DNA of 64,000 nt from Glandiceps talaboti. Taxonomy: Eukaryota; Hemichordata; Enteropneusta; Spengelidae. This document shows positions 1 through 14,245 of the stretch, piece by piece. Location of the stretch: the NCBI RefSeq assembly GCF_964340395.1, contig NC_135559.1:11037259-11101258 (forward strand), read 5' to 3'. The notes under the pieces were generated by a model. The model saw nothing but the letters and a program-made list of their open reading frames with translations. It made no database searches and was not told the DNA's origin. Numbering within the stretch: the first letter of the stretch is position 1; each line of letters opens with the position of its first letter. The position numbers and the translations under genes were made by a program.

Positions 1-401
1 TTATAGACAGACATGGAGAAATCCTCGTTTACAATGAGATAGTTGATGCTGGTATATATGTAAAATACGTCCAACGATGGATGGCGGAATTTCCAATGGA
101 GCAGCTACACTTTGTGGACGGGGACCGCTTTAAATCAGACCCTGCAATAGAACTTCGACGGATTGAAAGATTCGTCAATTTGGAACCGTTTTTCCGTGAA
201 GAACATTTTGTACCTGACGGAAATAAGGGATTCTATTGCCTCAACTACCCCAAACTTGAATGTATGGGTCCAGCTAAGGGGCGAGAACACCCAGACGTTG
301 ACCCAAAGGTCATAAAATCACTTTGTAATTTTTACACCCCCTATGACAAAGCGCTGCAGAGTACATTGGGCCAGAAATTTACATGGGTCGACCAATGTTA
401 G
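1..401 (+). CDS. Heparan-sulfate 3-O-sulfotransferase-like protein, C-terminal part (cut by window edge)
   Basis: The reading frame is open from base 3 to the stop at 399-401, so this is the last ~132 codons of a gene that starts outside the window. It corresponds to the C-terminal third of the complete paralogue at 57379-58845 and matches it almost throughout: VYNEIVDAGIYVKYVQRW, the FVDGDRFKSDPAIELRRIERF stretch (bases 111-173), GFYCLNYPKLEC, then KGREHPDVDP and FYTPYDKAL. In HS 3-O-sulfotransferases this part holds the second half of the sulfotransferase fold and a disulfide-linked hairpin; the CLNYPKLEC pair fits that hairpin. The family moves sulfate from PAPS to glucosamine 3-OH of heparan sulfate in the Golgi lumen. 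The PAPS-binding part is not visible, so activity cannot be judged. No intron is seen in the visible part. Confidence 0.88.
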   Translation, partial: IDRHGEILVYNEIVDAGIYVKYVQRWMAEFPMEQLHFVDGDRFKSDPAIELRRIERFVNLEPFFREEHFVPDGNKGFYCLNYPKLECMGPAKGREHPDVDPKVIKSLCNFYTPYDKALQSTLGQKFTWVDQC

Positions 402-1579
402 GAATATCACTATAGAGGATTTGTTTATGTTTAAAAAAAAATATTCACAGATGTGTTTACCCGAAGCCTGATAGTTTCAAATTCACTTAGCCAGGTATAT
501 TCAACAAATTGTTTGATTGGAGCTTTTTTAGTATAAATGTACATACATTTTACAGTGACTTATTAAACAATCTATTTAAACAATCCAACGTCGCCATCTT
601 AAATATCATCTTCATATTTTTCCTGTGGCAAAACGCTGCTATTTAATCTATATAATTTTAGTTTCAATTTTAAATGGTTAATACAAACATTATTATCACA
701 CAAACGGGAAATTTTGACCTTCCTGGCGAAAATATCATGACAGTGGATAGATATTCTAAATACATCTCATTCATCTGCAAGCTGTGACGTGTAGTGTTAC
801 TATTGTGTGCAATATCAGGACATCCGTTACTAGTTTTTCGTTGTAGGATTGTTGATAAGTAACACGTTGAATAGTAGATATCCCCGGTTGTTTACTTAAA
901 TAACGTCAACGTTTTTTGTAAATATTTATCGTGACTTTATTCAACATGTTAATCTAGTGAAGCTTCCTCTTCTAATTCTTTCTGTGGGTCGATGGTACGT
1001 GAATAGCTAGGTCGTACTGAAAATAGTAGTCTAGGAATTAATATTGTACTATTGTAGTCCTTGACAATCAAGTTGCACTGAACCCGCCTAAAAACACAAG
1101 AGCGTTTGCTTGAATGAAGGAGCAAAAGAAAAACTTCATGCAATGACAACTTTAGGTTTACTAAAAACAAAAATACAATTGATACAAAAACAACAACGGG
1201 TGCGTTTGATGTAGGATCACAATTTACATTTGTCTGTTTTGTTATATCTGTGGAAGTTACAAATATCACAGGACCAATCGTACTTAGTAAGGTGTAGTAT
1301 TCTATCATCAGTAAATAGAGTCATGGGATCCGGGCTCCTTCGATGTTTATGTTTTGTTGAGTTATGTTATCTGCACTAATTTACATTGTACGTCTTCGCA
1401 TGAACCTCGCCCCAGATCTGCTTATTATAAGCAAACGTATTGGTGTTTTTTTTCATGGATTGTGTTACAAACGTTCCGAGCTATGGCTTAGTGTAGTGTA
1501 CTAGTTAGTAGTTTCACAGTATAGCAACTATAGATGTGTTATTGAACACACAGTGCCTAGCTGTCAGACGCATCAGATA
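402..1579. other. Gene-free stretch after the sulfotransferase end
   Basis: AT-rich sequence with no coding signal I can support. The minus-strand reading frame over 949-1308 has no recognisable domain and looks like a chance opening. I see no clear polyadenylation signal close to the stop codon. Confidence 0.5.
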
Positions 1580-1960
1580 AGGCCAAAAAATAATTGTTTG
1601 GTTCCGGTTACCCGACCCCACCTAGTTTTTCACTGCTGATCCTAAACTTCTTTTTAACGTATTCGAGAATAAAATATAAAATAATAAAATCGCAAAAATT
1701 GTTAAGTCTCACGAGAAGTAGTGGATGCGGAAACTGAGATCAACTTAAAAAGACATATAAAATTGCTCTTCCAATCTGTAATGGGTGTACATTGATAGGA
1801 AGAAATAAATGACACAGAGACCATTTGGAAAACAATGGAAAACCTGAACTAGACACTCACACATGAAAAAATATGTAATAGAATAAAGTAAATAATCTAC
1901 CTACCCCAACTATTCTAAAATTGAGCGTAATCGGAACCACACAATATTGTTTATTAGGCC
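1580..1960. repeat. MITE-like element, family A, copy 1
   Basis: The sequence runs from TGTTTGGTTCCGGTTACCCG (from 1595) to the near-inverse GTAATCGGAACCACACAAT (ends 1945). Both sides are also flanked by an AGGCC/AGGCCTAA box, which probably belongs to the terminal inverted repeat. The inside carries blocks shared with all other copies: TTCCAATCTGTAATGG, a GATATTTC/ctcgcaagaaa block and CCTACCCCA..TATTCTAAAATTGAG. Other copies lie near 16346, 27961, 48939, 56338 and 58906. There is no coding capacity, so it is non-autonomous. Family name not known to me. Confidence 0.7.
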
Positions 1961-3940
1961 TAACGGGAAATAATACCCTAGAATTTTATATCTCCTCTCT
2001 ACTTATGAAATACTGGTATAGCAGCTCATAATTGCATCTGTACATACTGGGAATATCTTTATCATTAATTTTAAGAATTATTCATTTTCTACAATAGTCA
2101 TAAAACAAGGACTGTTTGTAGATTTGCGTTCTGCACTGTCAGACCTACTAATCCAGGACTAATCGTAAATCATCAGCTGTTGCCAAATCTGTGATTACTT
2201 ACAAATGACGTGCATTGTGTTTGATCGTAATCCATGTGTACGCAAAGCATGGCAAATGCATCAACATCGACACATTTCCAAATAAAATCCACAAATAAAA
2301 TATTTGTAATGTAATAAGCGTAGGGTTCATTTATTTTCATTCAAAAATATGAATTGTGTCAACTGGTTATTTGTGAGTAATCAAACAATAGTGATGAATG
2401 ACGTGTTTACTGATTGACTGTTACAACATTTTTATGAACAGATATGTTACAAAATAATTCACCTGCTGTTTGCTATGTTGATGATTTATTGATCTACAAA
2501 TTTCAAATGTATAGGTATGGGTTACTGAGACTTACAGCTGTCAATATATTCACATGGAAACTCTTTTTGTTGTCATGCCAACCTTAACTTTCAGTTCTTG
2601 TTTGCTATATGTAATGGGGATTTGGCGGTCTAAGAATTTCGAATGTTCGGTTACTGAGACCAGCTATCAGCATATCTACGTGGACACTTCCTGTTGTCAT
2701 GGCAATCTCGTGTGACCACAAAATGTCACATTTGACACCAATTTGTAGGACAAACAACCGAGTTGGATTAATATTAGTGGTGACATATGTTTTCCACATC
2801 ATTTGCTTGCGTTCAACAATCTATGCACATTCCCAGCCTGCATTGTGAATGTATAATCCTGAGCATTTGTATGCATAAAATAATAGGTATTATCTTTTTG
2901 AAAACAAGATGTCACACCAGATCATATCATTTGGGGGGGGGGGTGTTCATGTTGGTAAATCGCAACATTTAAAGCTAAATTTTACATTTTCTAAAAGCTG
3001 AAAATCGATTTTACAGACAAGGTTTTGAGAAAAGACTTGCATTTAAACATTGTATTGCGGTGAATAACTAGTTTCAGTATAACCGGAATTTGTCTCCAAT
3101 TCTGATAATGATACAGTAAAAATGTAAACTAGCGAAACTCAAATTAGTTGAACGTTTTAAACAATATTGCTTATGCACGTACACAGTTAGATATTATTCC
3201 CCAAACGTTTGTCTTCGTTCAGCCAAGGAAAATATGATGACCTAAGGGGCCTTACCCTATAAGTCACCTTATCATAGTCTAGCTTTTAAGCTTTGTCACT
3301 AGTCTAGCTGGCTGAATGATGGGGAATAATGTAATATACTGCCTTATTTGTGAAATATGGCGAAATTATGGGGAATTGGAACGTTTTGACTTATATTACG
3401 AGCACAACAGAACCACAGACGTACACACAGGAAGAAATAACATGGTAAACATGTATGAATATGTTTGAATTGAATTTGAAAAAGTTTGATTGCAGATTTC
3501 ATCGCCAAAGATTACTTACTACCAAACCAGAGTGCCTATAGAGTTTCATGTAGACGGCACGATATCTTTTATGTTTCACGCAAGTTGATTGGTTATCACA
3601 TAAAACAAAATACAGACACTATAGCGTACGAGCATAGCAACTGATACATTTTATCTCACTGTGAACACAAATGTACATCACTGTCGGATGAGACAAACAC
3701 AGAACGGGGTGTTTATTTGTGTTAACAGTAAAATATAAGTTAAACTTTTCATGCACGTGCGCGCGCTATCAGTACAAAAACAGTTGTGTGAAATGTGATG
3801 CCTAATTGAAACTCGAAAGTCTTTCTGGTTTGGTAGTTGACATCAAAGCTGCTAAACTACCAATACATTATATGATAGTCCTCCCATTTTGATATTAGAG
3901 AGCAATTATGGACGTTTTCTACTCTATGTATGTGAGTATG

Positions 3941-3983
<43 letters not shown>

Positions 3984-4046
3984 GGAGGGGGATGACACAT
4001 GCGGGTACATGTACTTGACATCTTCTGTCAGATTGAATATCAGGAA
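1961..4046. other. Gene-free stretch
   Basis: No exon or domain recognised. It contains a short G-run near 2933-2942 and a (GT)n tract at about 3943-3980. Confidence 0.5.
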
Positions 4047-4271
4047 TTATATTATACCAGTATATTGATGGCGCAAATCGAGAAATCTGATTGGTCTAGA
4101 CATCGAACTAGCGCGTCTAAAATGAGCGATAATGCACAGTTGGCACGCATCCAAATTTTGATGTCTACGAACGTTGCAGTCTGTGCAGGGATGGGGGCGC
4201 AAATGAAACCAGAAAACATTGCGTCTTATCTTGTTTACGATATATATTTGCAATATACTGGTATAATATAA
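4047..4271. mobile_element. 225-bp non-autonomous element with perfect 21-bp terminal inverted repeats
   Basis: The first 21 bases (4047-4067, beginning TTATATTATACCAGTATATT) are the exact reverse complement of the last 21 (4251-4271). The interior continues with partly inverse GGCGCAAAT blocks close to each end. Open frames on both strands end in the same few residues because of this symmetry, so they are not genes. I could not define a convincing target-site duplication. Confidence 0.72.
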
Positions 4272-4276
4272 CAGCG

Positions 4277-4400
4277 ATAAACCACCTCCTGGGAATGGTA
4301 TACCACTCGGTTTTGACCAGTGAACGAAATATATGCACTCGCTATATTTCGTTCACTGGTCAAAACCTCTTGGTATACCATTCCCAGAGGGTGGTTTATT
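4277..4400. repeat. Hairpin (foldback) element next to the TIR element
   Basis: The left half (ATAAACCACC.., GGTATACCA.., GACCAGTGAACGAAATATA) is repeated in inverse order in the right half (TATATTTCGTTCACTGGTC, TGGTATACC, GGTGGTTTAT), with a short centre around 4334-4342. The arms are about 58 bases with few mismatches. It starts six bases after the 225-bp element, so the two may be one compound insertion. Confidence 0.72.
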
Positions 4401-6518
<2,118 letters not shown>

Positions 6519-7102
6519 ACAATATAAATAATTGACAATTTATGTTATAATAAAGGCTGGTTGACCCCCCCTTGAAATACAGAGATCCATGGATCCAAGT
6601 CAAATGTAAATAAATATAACGTTACACTAGCTGCAAACGAGAAGTTTTTGATTGTTTGTTCGGTTGGTTGGTTGGTTGGTTGGTTGGTTGTCTGTTTGTT
6701 TGTTTTTGAACATCTTTTGTGTTGTTATAATAACTTACTCGTAATATCGTTCCCAGTGAACAGTATTGCATCACCTTCGGTTAAACGTATTATTTTGTAG
6801 TTGTATACAGGATCAATCAAATCAAATGAATCTTTTGGTCCTCAACCAAAAATCTGCGCCCTCAATGGCGATCACGATTTCAACCTATTTTGTACTGTTG
6901 GGGATAATATCAACCACTGTAAAATGTCTAATTATTGGTATTTGAACAATTTTCCACCACCTTTGTCACATACAGTTTTTGTCGCTCTAACACCACCATA
7001 GGCATGTGCGTGTTCAGTGAACTTCCTTCTGTACCTCTAAATTCGCCTTAAGTTTACAAGTAGGTTTGTCTACTCGTCGCATATACACCATTTCATACTC
7101 CT
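6519..7102. other. Gene-free stretch up to the inverted duplication
   Basis: Holds a short (GGTT)n tract at about 6662-6690. No gene recognised. The next bases (from 7103) have an inverse partner ending at 32603. Confidence 0.5.
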
Positions 7103-8074
7103 GTATAGCTCTATCAGTGTCGCCGTCAATTGAATTTGCTCGAAATCGAACGTGTATCACCTACATGAAGTGTTCCATTAAAGTTGTTTGTTTTTCAACA
7201 ATTTTCCCCGTTCCAAAGATCAGATTTCTCTTTCGAGAATTTGCAATATCGACACCATACTCTGTAAATACTGCCATCTATTAGGTACTTACGGCGGCCC
7301 AGAGATGACAAAGGAACAATATATTTGTGGAAGAAATAATTAAATTTTTGAGAGCAAAATATTCAGTACAAGGATAAAAAATTTATTTCATAGGTTAAAA
7401 CATTATTTTTTTGGTTCAAAATAGAAATATCAAAGCAAAAAGTTCAAATTTGTAAGACAAAACTTTTTTTTTCAAGAGCAGAAAATTTATTTGCATAACA
7501 GGATTTTTACCTTTTGGGGCTCAAACTTTTTTCCCCAAGAATAAACTTCAATACTTTGTACAAAAATGTTACACCCCAAGAACAGAATTCCAAGTCAAAA
7601 CTAAATTTGATGGTATGAGTTACATTTAATTTCAATATGTGCAACTCAACTTTCTGCTTCTGAGGGCGCAATTTGGTTTGAACTGCCCAATATATTCTTT
7701 GGGGGTGTATAATATTAACTATTTTGCATACAAACTCTCTCTGGACATGACAAAATTCTTTTTCACACGGCAAACTTAACTTTTTTTTATTGGCGGCGGA
7801 TGTGAAGTTATCCCACAATTCCTTGGACATACCCACAGGCGCTCGTGAAGTTGCTAGACTAGATCACAGCGAACTACGGCAATGCAGAACTACGACAGTG
7901 TCAGGCTGAACAGTGAGCAACGAAGCTGATTGATGGACCTTGCCTGTCACACCACCATTCGTGGACTGAGATAATATTAGTATGGCCGAGTTTGCTGACA
8001 GTACACTATAGGAAATGCAGCGAGGGGCGTCAGCGCCAAGCTGTATCCCTACATATCTACAGTCAGTATCGTAA

Positions 8075-11000
8075 TATGGGCCGTCGCAGGCAGAAAGGGC
8101 CCTTATGTCGATTTTTGCTACATTTTAAGTTAAAAGTTAGACGCGTTCGAACATTGTATCACTTTTCGTTACCCATAAAGTGCGAAAGTACGAATGACCT
8201 TGGGTACTCTAGGCTTGATGTTTGATCGTTTTGGGTTAATATTTCTTTCTTTTCGAAAAAATGTTGCTCATTTTACGATGAAAATGAATAAAAATAATTA
8301 AATTGATAACGGTTTTGGCATTTCTACGATATTTCTCCTACTCCAAACGAAGATCCGTGCTGCACATTCCCGCCAGATCTCACACGTGACCACTAACTTC
8401 CGAAATCAACTCAACATTTCAAAGCGTAAACAAGCCTCTTCACAGCTTATATTATAACCTACTACAATGTCCTTAGAAATCCCAATTGATCGTGAAATAG
8501 ACCCGGAACTACGCACGTTACTTGAAAATCGTCAGGATGACATCGCCGAAACCTTTAGCCCACCGCAATCGACATCCAATTCGCAGATTTCCCAAGATGA
8601 AAATACGACTACTAGTAATATTATTGTCCAACGCGATTCAGCCGAAGCAGAAGGTAATTCCGAAGACGAAGACCACCAACTCGACCCAGAAGAAATAGCA
8701 AGATTATTTTCAATATCAGACGACTTATCAGCAGACGAAGGGCCCCGGGATGATTTAGCCAAGAGTGCAGTAGAGTTAGCGATGAAAGACGGATGTGGAT
8801 GTAAGAATGAGTGTTTTACCAGTTTGAGTGTCGACCGAGTATGGGAATACCGTTTAAACGTAGCAGAGTTTCCAAGGGACCAGTTAGATGTACTTATATT
8901 ATCAAAGTTAGAACAGAGTGAAGTCTTAGGTGATACTATTCGTGGAGGCAAGAGGGAGCGACAATACTTCAACTACACCTTTGCTGGACAATCTGTCTGT
9001 GAAAAAGCGTGGCGTTACATTCATAGTATAGGTGAGTATTTTTGTTTTCGTACTTTTATTAATTGTTGATTTTCCCTATGTCGACATGTCGTCGCTGCTT
9101 TTAAAATTCACTAATTGCAGTTTTAAATGAAAGTCTGAAAGCCTGGTGGAGGGTCTATGGCCTGACGTAGTAATAATAGATGTTCATACCTTAAACATCG
9201 ATGTCAAATAAGCCTGAAGCATAGAAGAGTGGGAAATGAAATGTCAGTTGTAATGAACGCCCGGTCGGCGAGGTGACCTCGCCTTTATTTTTAGCGGTAC
9301 TGGTATTAAACTGGGATCATGGTGGTACTTTCATGCTGGATGTTGTAAACTAAACGGTTTATGGACAGGGGAGGGAAAATCATTATTGATGGCAGAAATG
9401 GGATGGTTACGTTTTTCAGAGAATACATTTGTAAAACTGTTCTTGGTAATCTAATGTAATCGATGAGTACAAAATATGCCATAGGTCAAATTGTGTAAAT
9501 ACTATAGTACTACTACCCATACAGCGTCAACACGTACATGAAACAATTTGTATCTACAGTTTGCCTACTGGAAGTTTGATTCGATTGTGTTGAAACAATA
9601 TGATGTAACTTATACAGTGCCATTCAAGCTATTGTTTTTGTATTGGTAATTCACTACAAATCGAATTTATACAATTGTATAATTACTTATATGTAGTTTG
9701 AGTCATTCACCTAGTCCTATCACTTGTATACAATTGCCATGATATTGTCGATTTTGTCAAAATTGTTTTTTGTTAAGGTCATTACAACTAGTCTTTGATA
9801 TTTGTTAAACCTCTGTATTAAACTTATTACTAATAATAGTAATAAGTATAAGTATTTTAAGATATATTGTGACATAAGTTACTCTTTTCTTCATTGCTAT
9901 TAGGAGAAAAAAGATTTAAGAATATAAAGAGTCATTACAAGATGTATGGTGTTGTCCCAAGAAATCATGGTCTGAAAGGCAAGAGACCAGCTAATGCATA
10001 TTCATTTGAGGTAAGTCATTAGTTAGTATTGCTGAGTTTTTCTATATAAAACACTTGTTGCTAGGTAAAGCCATGCCATTGCTAATATTATTTTAGATTG
10101 TTGTTGTTTTCCTCACAGGCAAAATATAACAATGTTTTGACTTTCCCATACCTTTATGGAAAGAACACAAGGGGGTGTGTGCAAGCTGTTATTTGAAAAA
10201 TACAGTATTTAGTTTCAACATATTGGTTTGGTAAAGTTGTAGGTAAAATCTAAGTGTCGAAACAATATATTTGAAAGCATTAACTTCAAAAGGTGACCAT
10301 GTACTATGTGCACCGTACCATTGGTGAGTGTGTCATTGTTTTTTTTATCCTGTTCTTTAATTCTCACTCTGAAATACTAATATATTGTATTTATTCTTCT
10401 GAGTATTCCAGGTAATACAAGATGTAGTTCAGTTTTTAATCCGATATGGCGAAGAAAATGGTTTACCAATGCCGGCAGCACCACGTGGAAGGGATGGGAG
10501 GGCCCCTGTATACTTACCTTCAAGCGAGTCTAAGATGGATGTGTACAACAAGTATGTTGAAGCGTGTAGAGACTGTGAACCTATTAGAGAATGTGTTGGT
10601 GAGACTTTATTCAGGAACATTTGGCAATCATGTGTCCCCCATATACAGAAGATGGAACCATGTACTGATGTATGCGCGAAGTGTGAACAATATAGAAATA
10701 GTATTAGGTTTGCTGTTACTGAAGATGATAAATTAGGAGCAAGTTTAGCATTTTCTGAACATATTTTGAAGGCCCAGAAAGAGAGAGAATTTTTGAATAT
10801 TTGTATAAGAAATGCACAAGATGAATTAAGTGATAGAGAGGTTTTGTCACCTGTAAGTCCATGTTCACAGGATTTATTTTCTGTCCACTACACTTTTGAT
10901 TTTGCACAGAGTTTTATGTTACCTCATCAGTCTAGACAGGTCAGTCAGCTTTATTTTTTGAATCCACTACGTGTTAATTGCTTTGGAATATGTAATGATG

Positions 11001-12949
11001 GTTTGAAATCACAGATGAATTATTTATTTGATGAGTCCCAAATAATAGGAATAGATAATAGAAAATGTCATGGAGCCAATAATGTAGTAAGTATGTTAGA
11101 TGACTATTTTGATCAGCATGGTTTAGGAGAGAGGGTTTGTCACTGTCATGCTGATAACTGTGGGGGTCAGAATAAGAATAAAACTGTTGTTCATTATTTC
11201 TGTTATCGCACTAGTATAGGTTTGCATGATGAAATTAATTACCATTTTCTAGAGCCAGGCCATACTAAGTGTATATGTGATGCATGTTTTGGAAAGATAC
11301 GCCAACTTTATCGTAGAAGTGATGTAGATACAGTCAGTCAGTTGAGTAATGTAGTCAGTAAAAGTGCTAAGATTAATAGTGTTAAGTGTTATATGTGTCA
11401 GGGCACAGTACCAACTTTTCAGTGGTATGAATGGGATAGGTTTCTAAATAGATATATGACACCACTGAAGGGGATTAGACAGTACCATCACTTCAGGTTT
11501 ACAAAGGAAGATCCTGGTTATGTGTATGTCAGGAAGACAGTGACAGACAGTGAGGAGAGGATCTGTCTTGTCAGGAGAGGCATTACATGGCCACCATCTC
11601 CAGATTGTAAACCTGAAGTGATGGCAGCAGGTGGGTTGAGTCTAGCTAGACTGAGAGAGTTGCTGAAGCAAATAGTTCCATATGTAAGAGAGCCATACAG
11701 ACAAGTATTCTGCCCCGAGGAGTAAAATGTTATAGTCAAAAACAGTGTCAAAAAGGAAGTATAACTTGAGTACCATATGATTTATCAGTACAGTATTGGA
11801 AGCAAGGGACAAGAAAATTATGTCAGTATGTCTTTCTTACATTACAATTTGCATAAGGTATGTTCTCAAAGTGTCACATTTCATTAAAAAAACTAGTTTC
11901 AATCCAAAGATCACATTTGATATAATTTGTAGACAGATGGTCCAATGCAAGACATATTCAAATATATTGTGATATCAGGTCATCATAGTATAAGGTACAT
12001 GTGGTTCTTCCGTTCGAAAATGAAGTATACTCTGTATTACAATCATAGCATTTATAAACATTCAATATATATTGTCACTTTCAATCCATATAGCCATTTA
12101 GTTCATTTACAATTGAAAAGTAAGGAACAATATTAGTAGGATATCTAATGTTCATGTTCAATATTTATACGACAGGGTTACTTTTATTGTCATCATCATT
12201 TAACCTTTGCCCCTCCACCTATTCTCATATGTTGACTGCAATACACAAATATATAGCCATAAGATAAATTTCACATTTCAATTGTAGATTTATTTTGTTT
12301 GAGACAGTTCATGAAATTTAAGATTCCTTGTACATATGAATTTTTTTTAAACTTATGAATGTACATATACACATGAAAGTAATGTTTAGAATGTATTGAT
12401 AAGGTTTCCTTTACATGTTTGAACTCAGGTGCGATGTATATGGTTGCCATGGCAACAATTTAATTGCCATGGAGACATATAGGAGTGTTGTGATTTAATA
12501 TATTTTTTCAAGTGTATACATTTTGCAGTTTTCTTTAGTAATTATTCAATAAACTAATTGTTTGGTATTCCTATGTGTGCTAGTGAATCTTTCCCCCCCC
12601 ATAAAATAATGGAATGATCCAAAAACAAAAACAATAATTATCAGCCCACATACTTCTCATTGTAAATAAAATAATCCATAAGATTGATTCCAACTTGTAG
12701 CATTATCAACAGTTGACACTCCTATACATTCACTACAGTGTGCTTACACAAGGCAATAGCAAAAGCTTTTGTCAAAATACAAAGGTCAGAGGTCACATCT
12801 TTGGATGGGCCAAAATGGTAGTTTTAGGGCGTTTTCAGCGGAATCCTTTCAAACACTGAAATTTAGGCATATAAACTATCTAAAAATGCAAAAAAGTCAA
12901 AATCGAAAAAAATCGACATAAGGGCCCTTTCTGCCTGCGACGGCCCATA
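8075..12949 (+). mobile_element. Complete-looking DNA transposon with 42-bp perfect TIRs (DNCGGQNKN-type transposase)
   Basis: The ends 8075-8116 and 12908-12949 are perfect 42-bp inverse copies that begin TATGGGCCGTCGCAGGCAGA. Inside lies a three-exon gene with an uninterrupted 661-residue frame, so the element may still be autonomous. The right arm of the inverted duplication has the same flanks without the element (about 31630-31640). Flanks fit either a TAA repeat (8072-8074 and 12950-12952) or, if the element is taken as 8077-12947, a TA duplication. The HADNCGGQNKN and EPGHTKC..D..FG motifs place it in a transposase-like family common in invertebrate genomes (DUF7869-like). I suspect an IS3EU-type superfamily but am not certain. 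Confidence 0.88.
8467..11725 (+). CDS. Putative transposase of the 4.9-kb element, three exons, 661 residues
   Basis: Exons are 8467-9031, 9904-10010 and 10412-11725. The junctions are TATAG|GTGAGT, TATTAG|GAG, TTTGAG|GTAAGT and TTCCAG|GTA, and the frame stays open throughout: 565+107+1314 bases give 661 residues plus stop. The N-terminal third is acidic and disordered-looking (ENTTTSN, NSEDEDHQLDPEE), followed by a cysteine cluster (DGCGCKNECF) and the conserved EKRFKNIKSHYK / GLPMPAAPRGRDGR / VYLPSS linker. The C-terminal half has a putative RNase-H-like catalytic region: HADNCGGQNKNK carries a candidate metal-binding Asp, EPGHTKCICDACFGKIRQLYR (bases about 11249-11311) follows, then a C-x2-C and a charged tail. 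Paired cysteines at C-x2-C spacing suggest zinc binding. A candidate polyadenylation signal lies at 12548-12553. It is the only long gene in the element. Assignment as transposase rests on motif and context; catalytic residues are inferred. Confidence 0.82.
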
Positions 12950-13132
12950 TAATAGACACCGGCTGGAAAGATAAACACGTCGCATGCACGATAAGAATGT
13001 CTCCTCAGTCAAACACAGTCAGTAACCAGTGATCTAGGAAACCCTGCATGGTACAATAATACCATAAGTCTACCATGGTGGAAAGTTATGTGTCCCTGAT
13101 CAGGACCGGAGACTGTAGTGATGTTATTACAA

Positions 13133-13470
13133 CCTGATTTGACCTGTCATCAAAATGTTGTCAAATTGATGAATGACAGCGATATAACCTGCTAGTGTCA
13201 GTAGTATGCATGTCTGTAAACTTCGGAAATATAATGAATTTGAGAACTTGTCATGTTAATTTTATCGTAGCAAGGGGTAGTCATAAAGCGTTCCTACTTA
13301 TATCGCCTTCCCGTTTTAAGATGACTACACGGCTGCAGCAGGGTAACGATCACAAGTTCTCAAATTCATTATCTTTCCAAAAATTACACTGGCACAACGG
13401 GTGACGTCGACGCGTCGCTGTATCGTTCATCAATTTGATAGAGTTGTGATAACAGGTAAAATCAGACAGG
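13133..13470. repeat. Foldback MITE, family B, left-arm copy
   Basis: The left half (TCAAATTGATGAATGACAGC.., ATAATGAATTTGAGAACTTG) is mirrored by the right half (ACAAGTTCTCAAATTCATTA.., TGTATCGTTCATCAATTTGA), with an outer CCTGATTT..ACCTG pair. Arms are about 115 bases with indels. No coding capacity. The partner copy is 31114-31452. Confidence 0.72.
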
Positions 13471-13944
13471 CCTCTAAGGACATCGGCAGAAGTTTAATAC
13501 ATTACTTACAGACAGCAATATACTAGTATATTCAGGGCACATTCTATGTGTTTATAAGTTGAATTAAAAAGGACAAAAGAACTATTACGGCAATAACATG
13601 AAAATACAAAGTTATTTTAATTTCAGAGGACAGATCAGACGGGATGACATACAGATTTCCTGGGCCAGTTTTTAAAGCACAGTTTCGACTTTGAGCCCAA
13701 AATGTTGTGGTTTTTTGGGGCTGGGGTCAGACTTTACGGCCAAGGGTGCCTGGGGAGACATGGGGGGGGGGGCATAAAACCCTGAGGGTTCCAAAGGGGC
13801 CATGAAAAAAATATGATGGTCTGAAAGGGAGGGGGCAAATATTTTGTGCAGTATTTGAACCAAATTAAACTTCCTGAGTGGTATATCGAGTAAATTAAAT
13901 AACATCTCTCTATCCCTCCCTCCCCCTCTCTCTCTCCATCCATC

Positions 13945-13946
13945 CA

Positions 13947-13981
<35 letters not shown>

Positions 13982-14045
13982 GTCGACCCACCCTTCTCTC
14001 CATCCAGCCGTCCACCCATCCGTTCGTCCATCAATCAATCAATCA
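13945..14045. repeat. (TCTG)n and (CCAT)n microsatellites
   Basis: Eight or so CTGT/TCTG units near 13947-13975, then CCAT-rich and (CAAT)n sequence to about 14047. The tract in the right arm (about 30590-30650) has more units. Open frames through it read Asp-Arg-Gln-Thr repeats and are artefacts. Confidence 0.85.
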
Positions 14046-14168
14046 ATCATACTGATGATGAAACAAACAAACTAATCAAATACTGAACTACTTAAGAACT
14101 GTCGCACTGGGGAATGAAATAAGTGATCAATCACAGAGACCAACATATATTTATGTACATAAGTTCGC

Positions 14169-14170
<2 letters not shown>

Positions 14171-14243
<73 letters not shown>
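14171..14243. repeat. (CA)n microsatellite, expanded in the left arm
   Basis: About 36 CA units. The matching position in the right arm (30377-30397) has only about 10 TG units, showing that the arms drift in microsatellite length while flanks stay nearly identical. Confidence 0.93.

Positions 14244-14245
<2 letters not shown>

Noticed and set aside
949-1308. 119-codon minus-strand frame
   Set aside because: No recognisable domain, low-complexity hydrophobic composition, no splice partners.
4047-4271. Open frames on both strands
   Set aside because: They mirror each other because of the inverted-repeat element and carry no domain.
7507-7836. 109-codon minus-strand frame in the left arm
   Set aside because: The mirror sequence in the right arm (about 31870-32210) carries an indel and changes that break the frame, so it is not conserved as coding.
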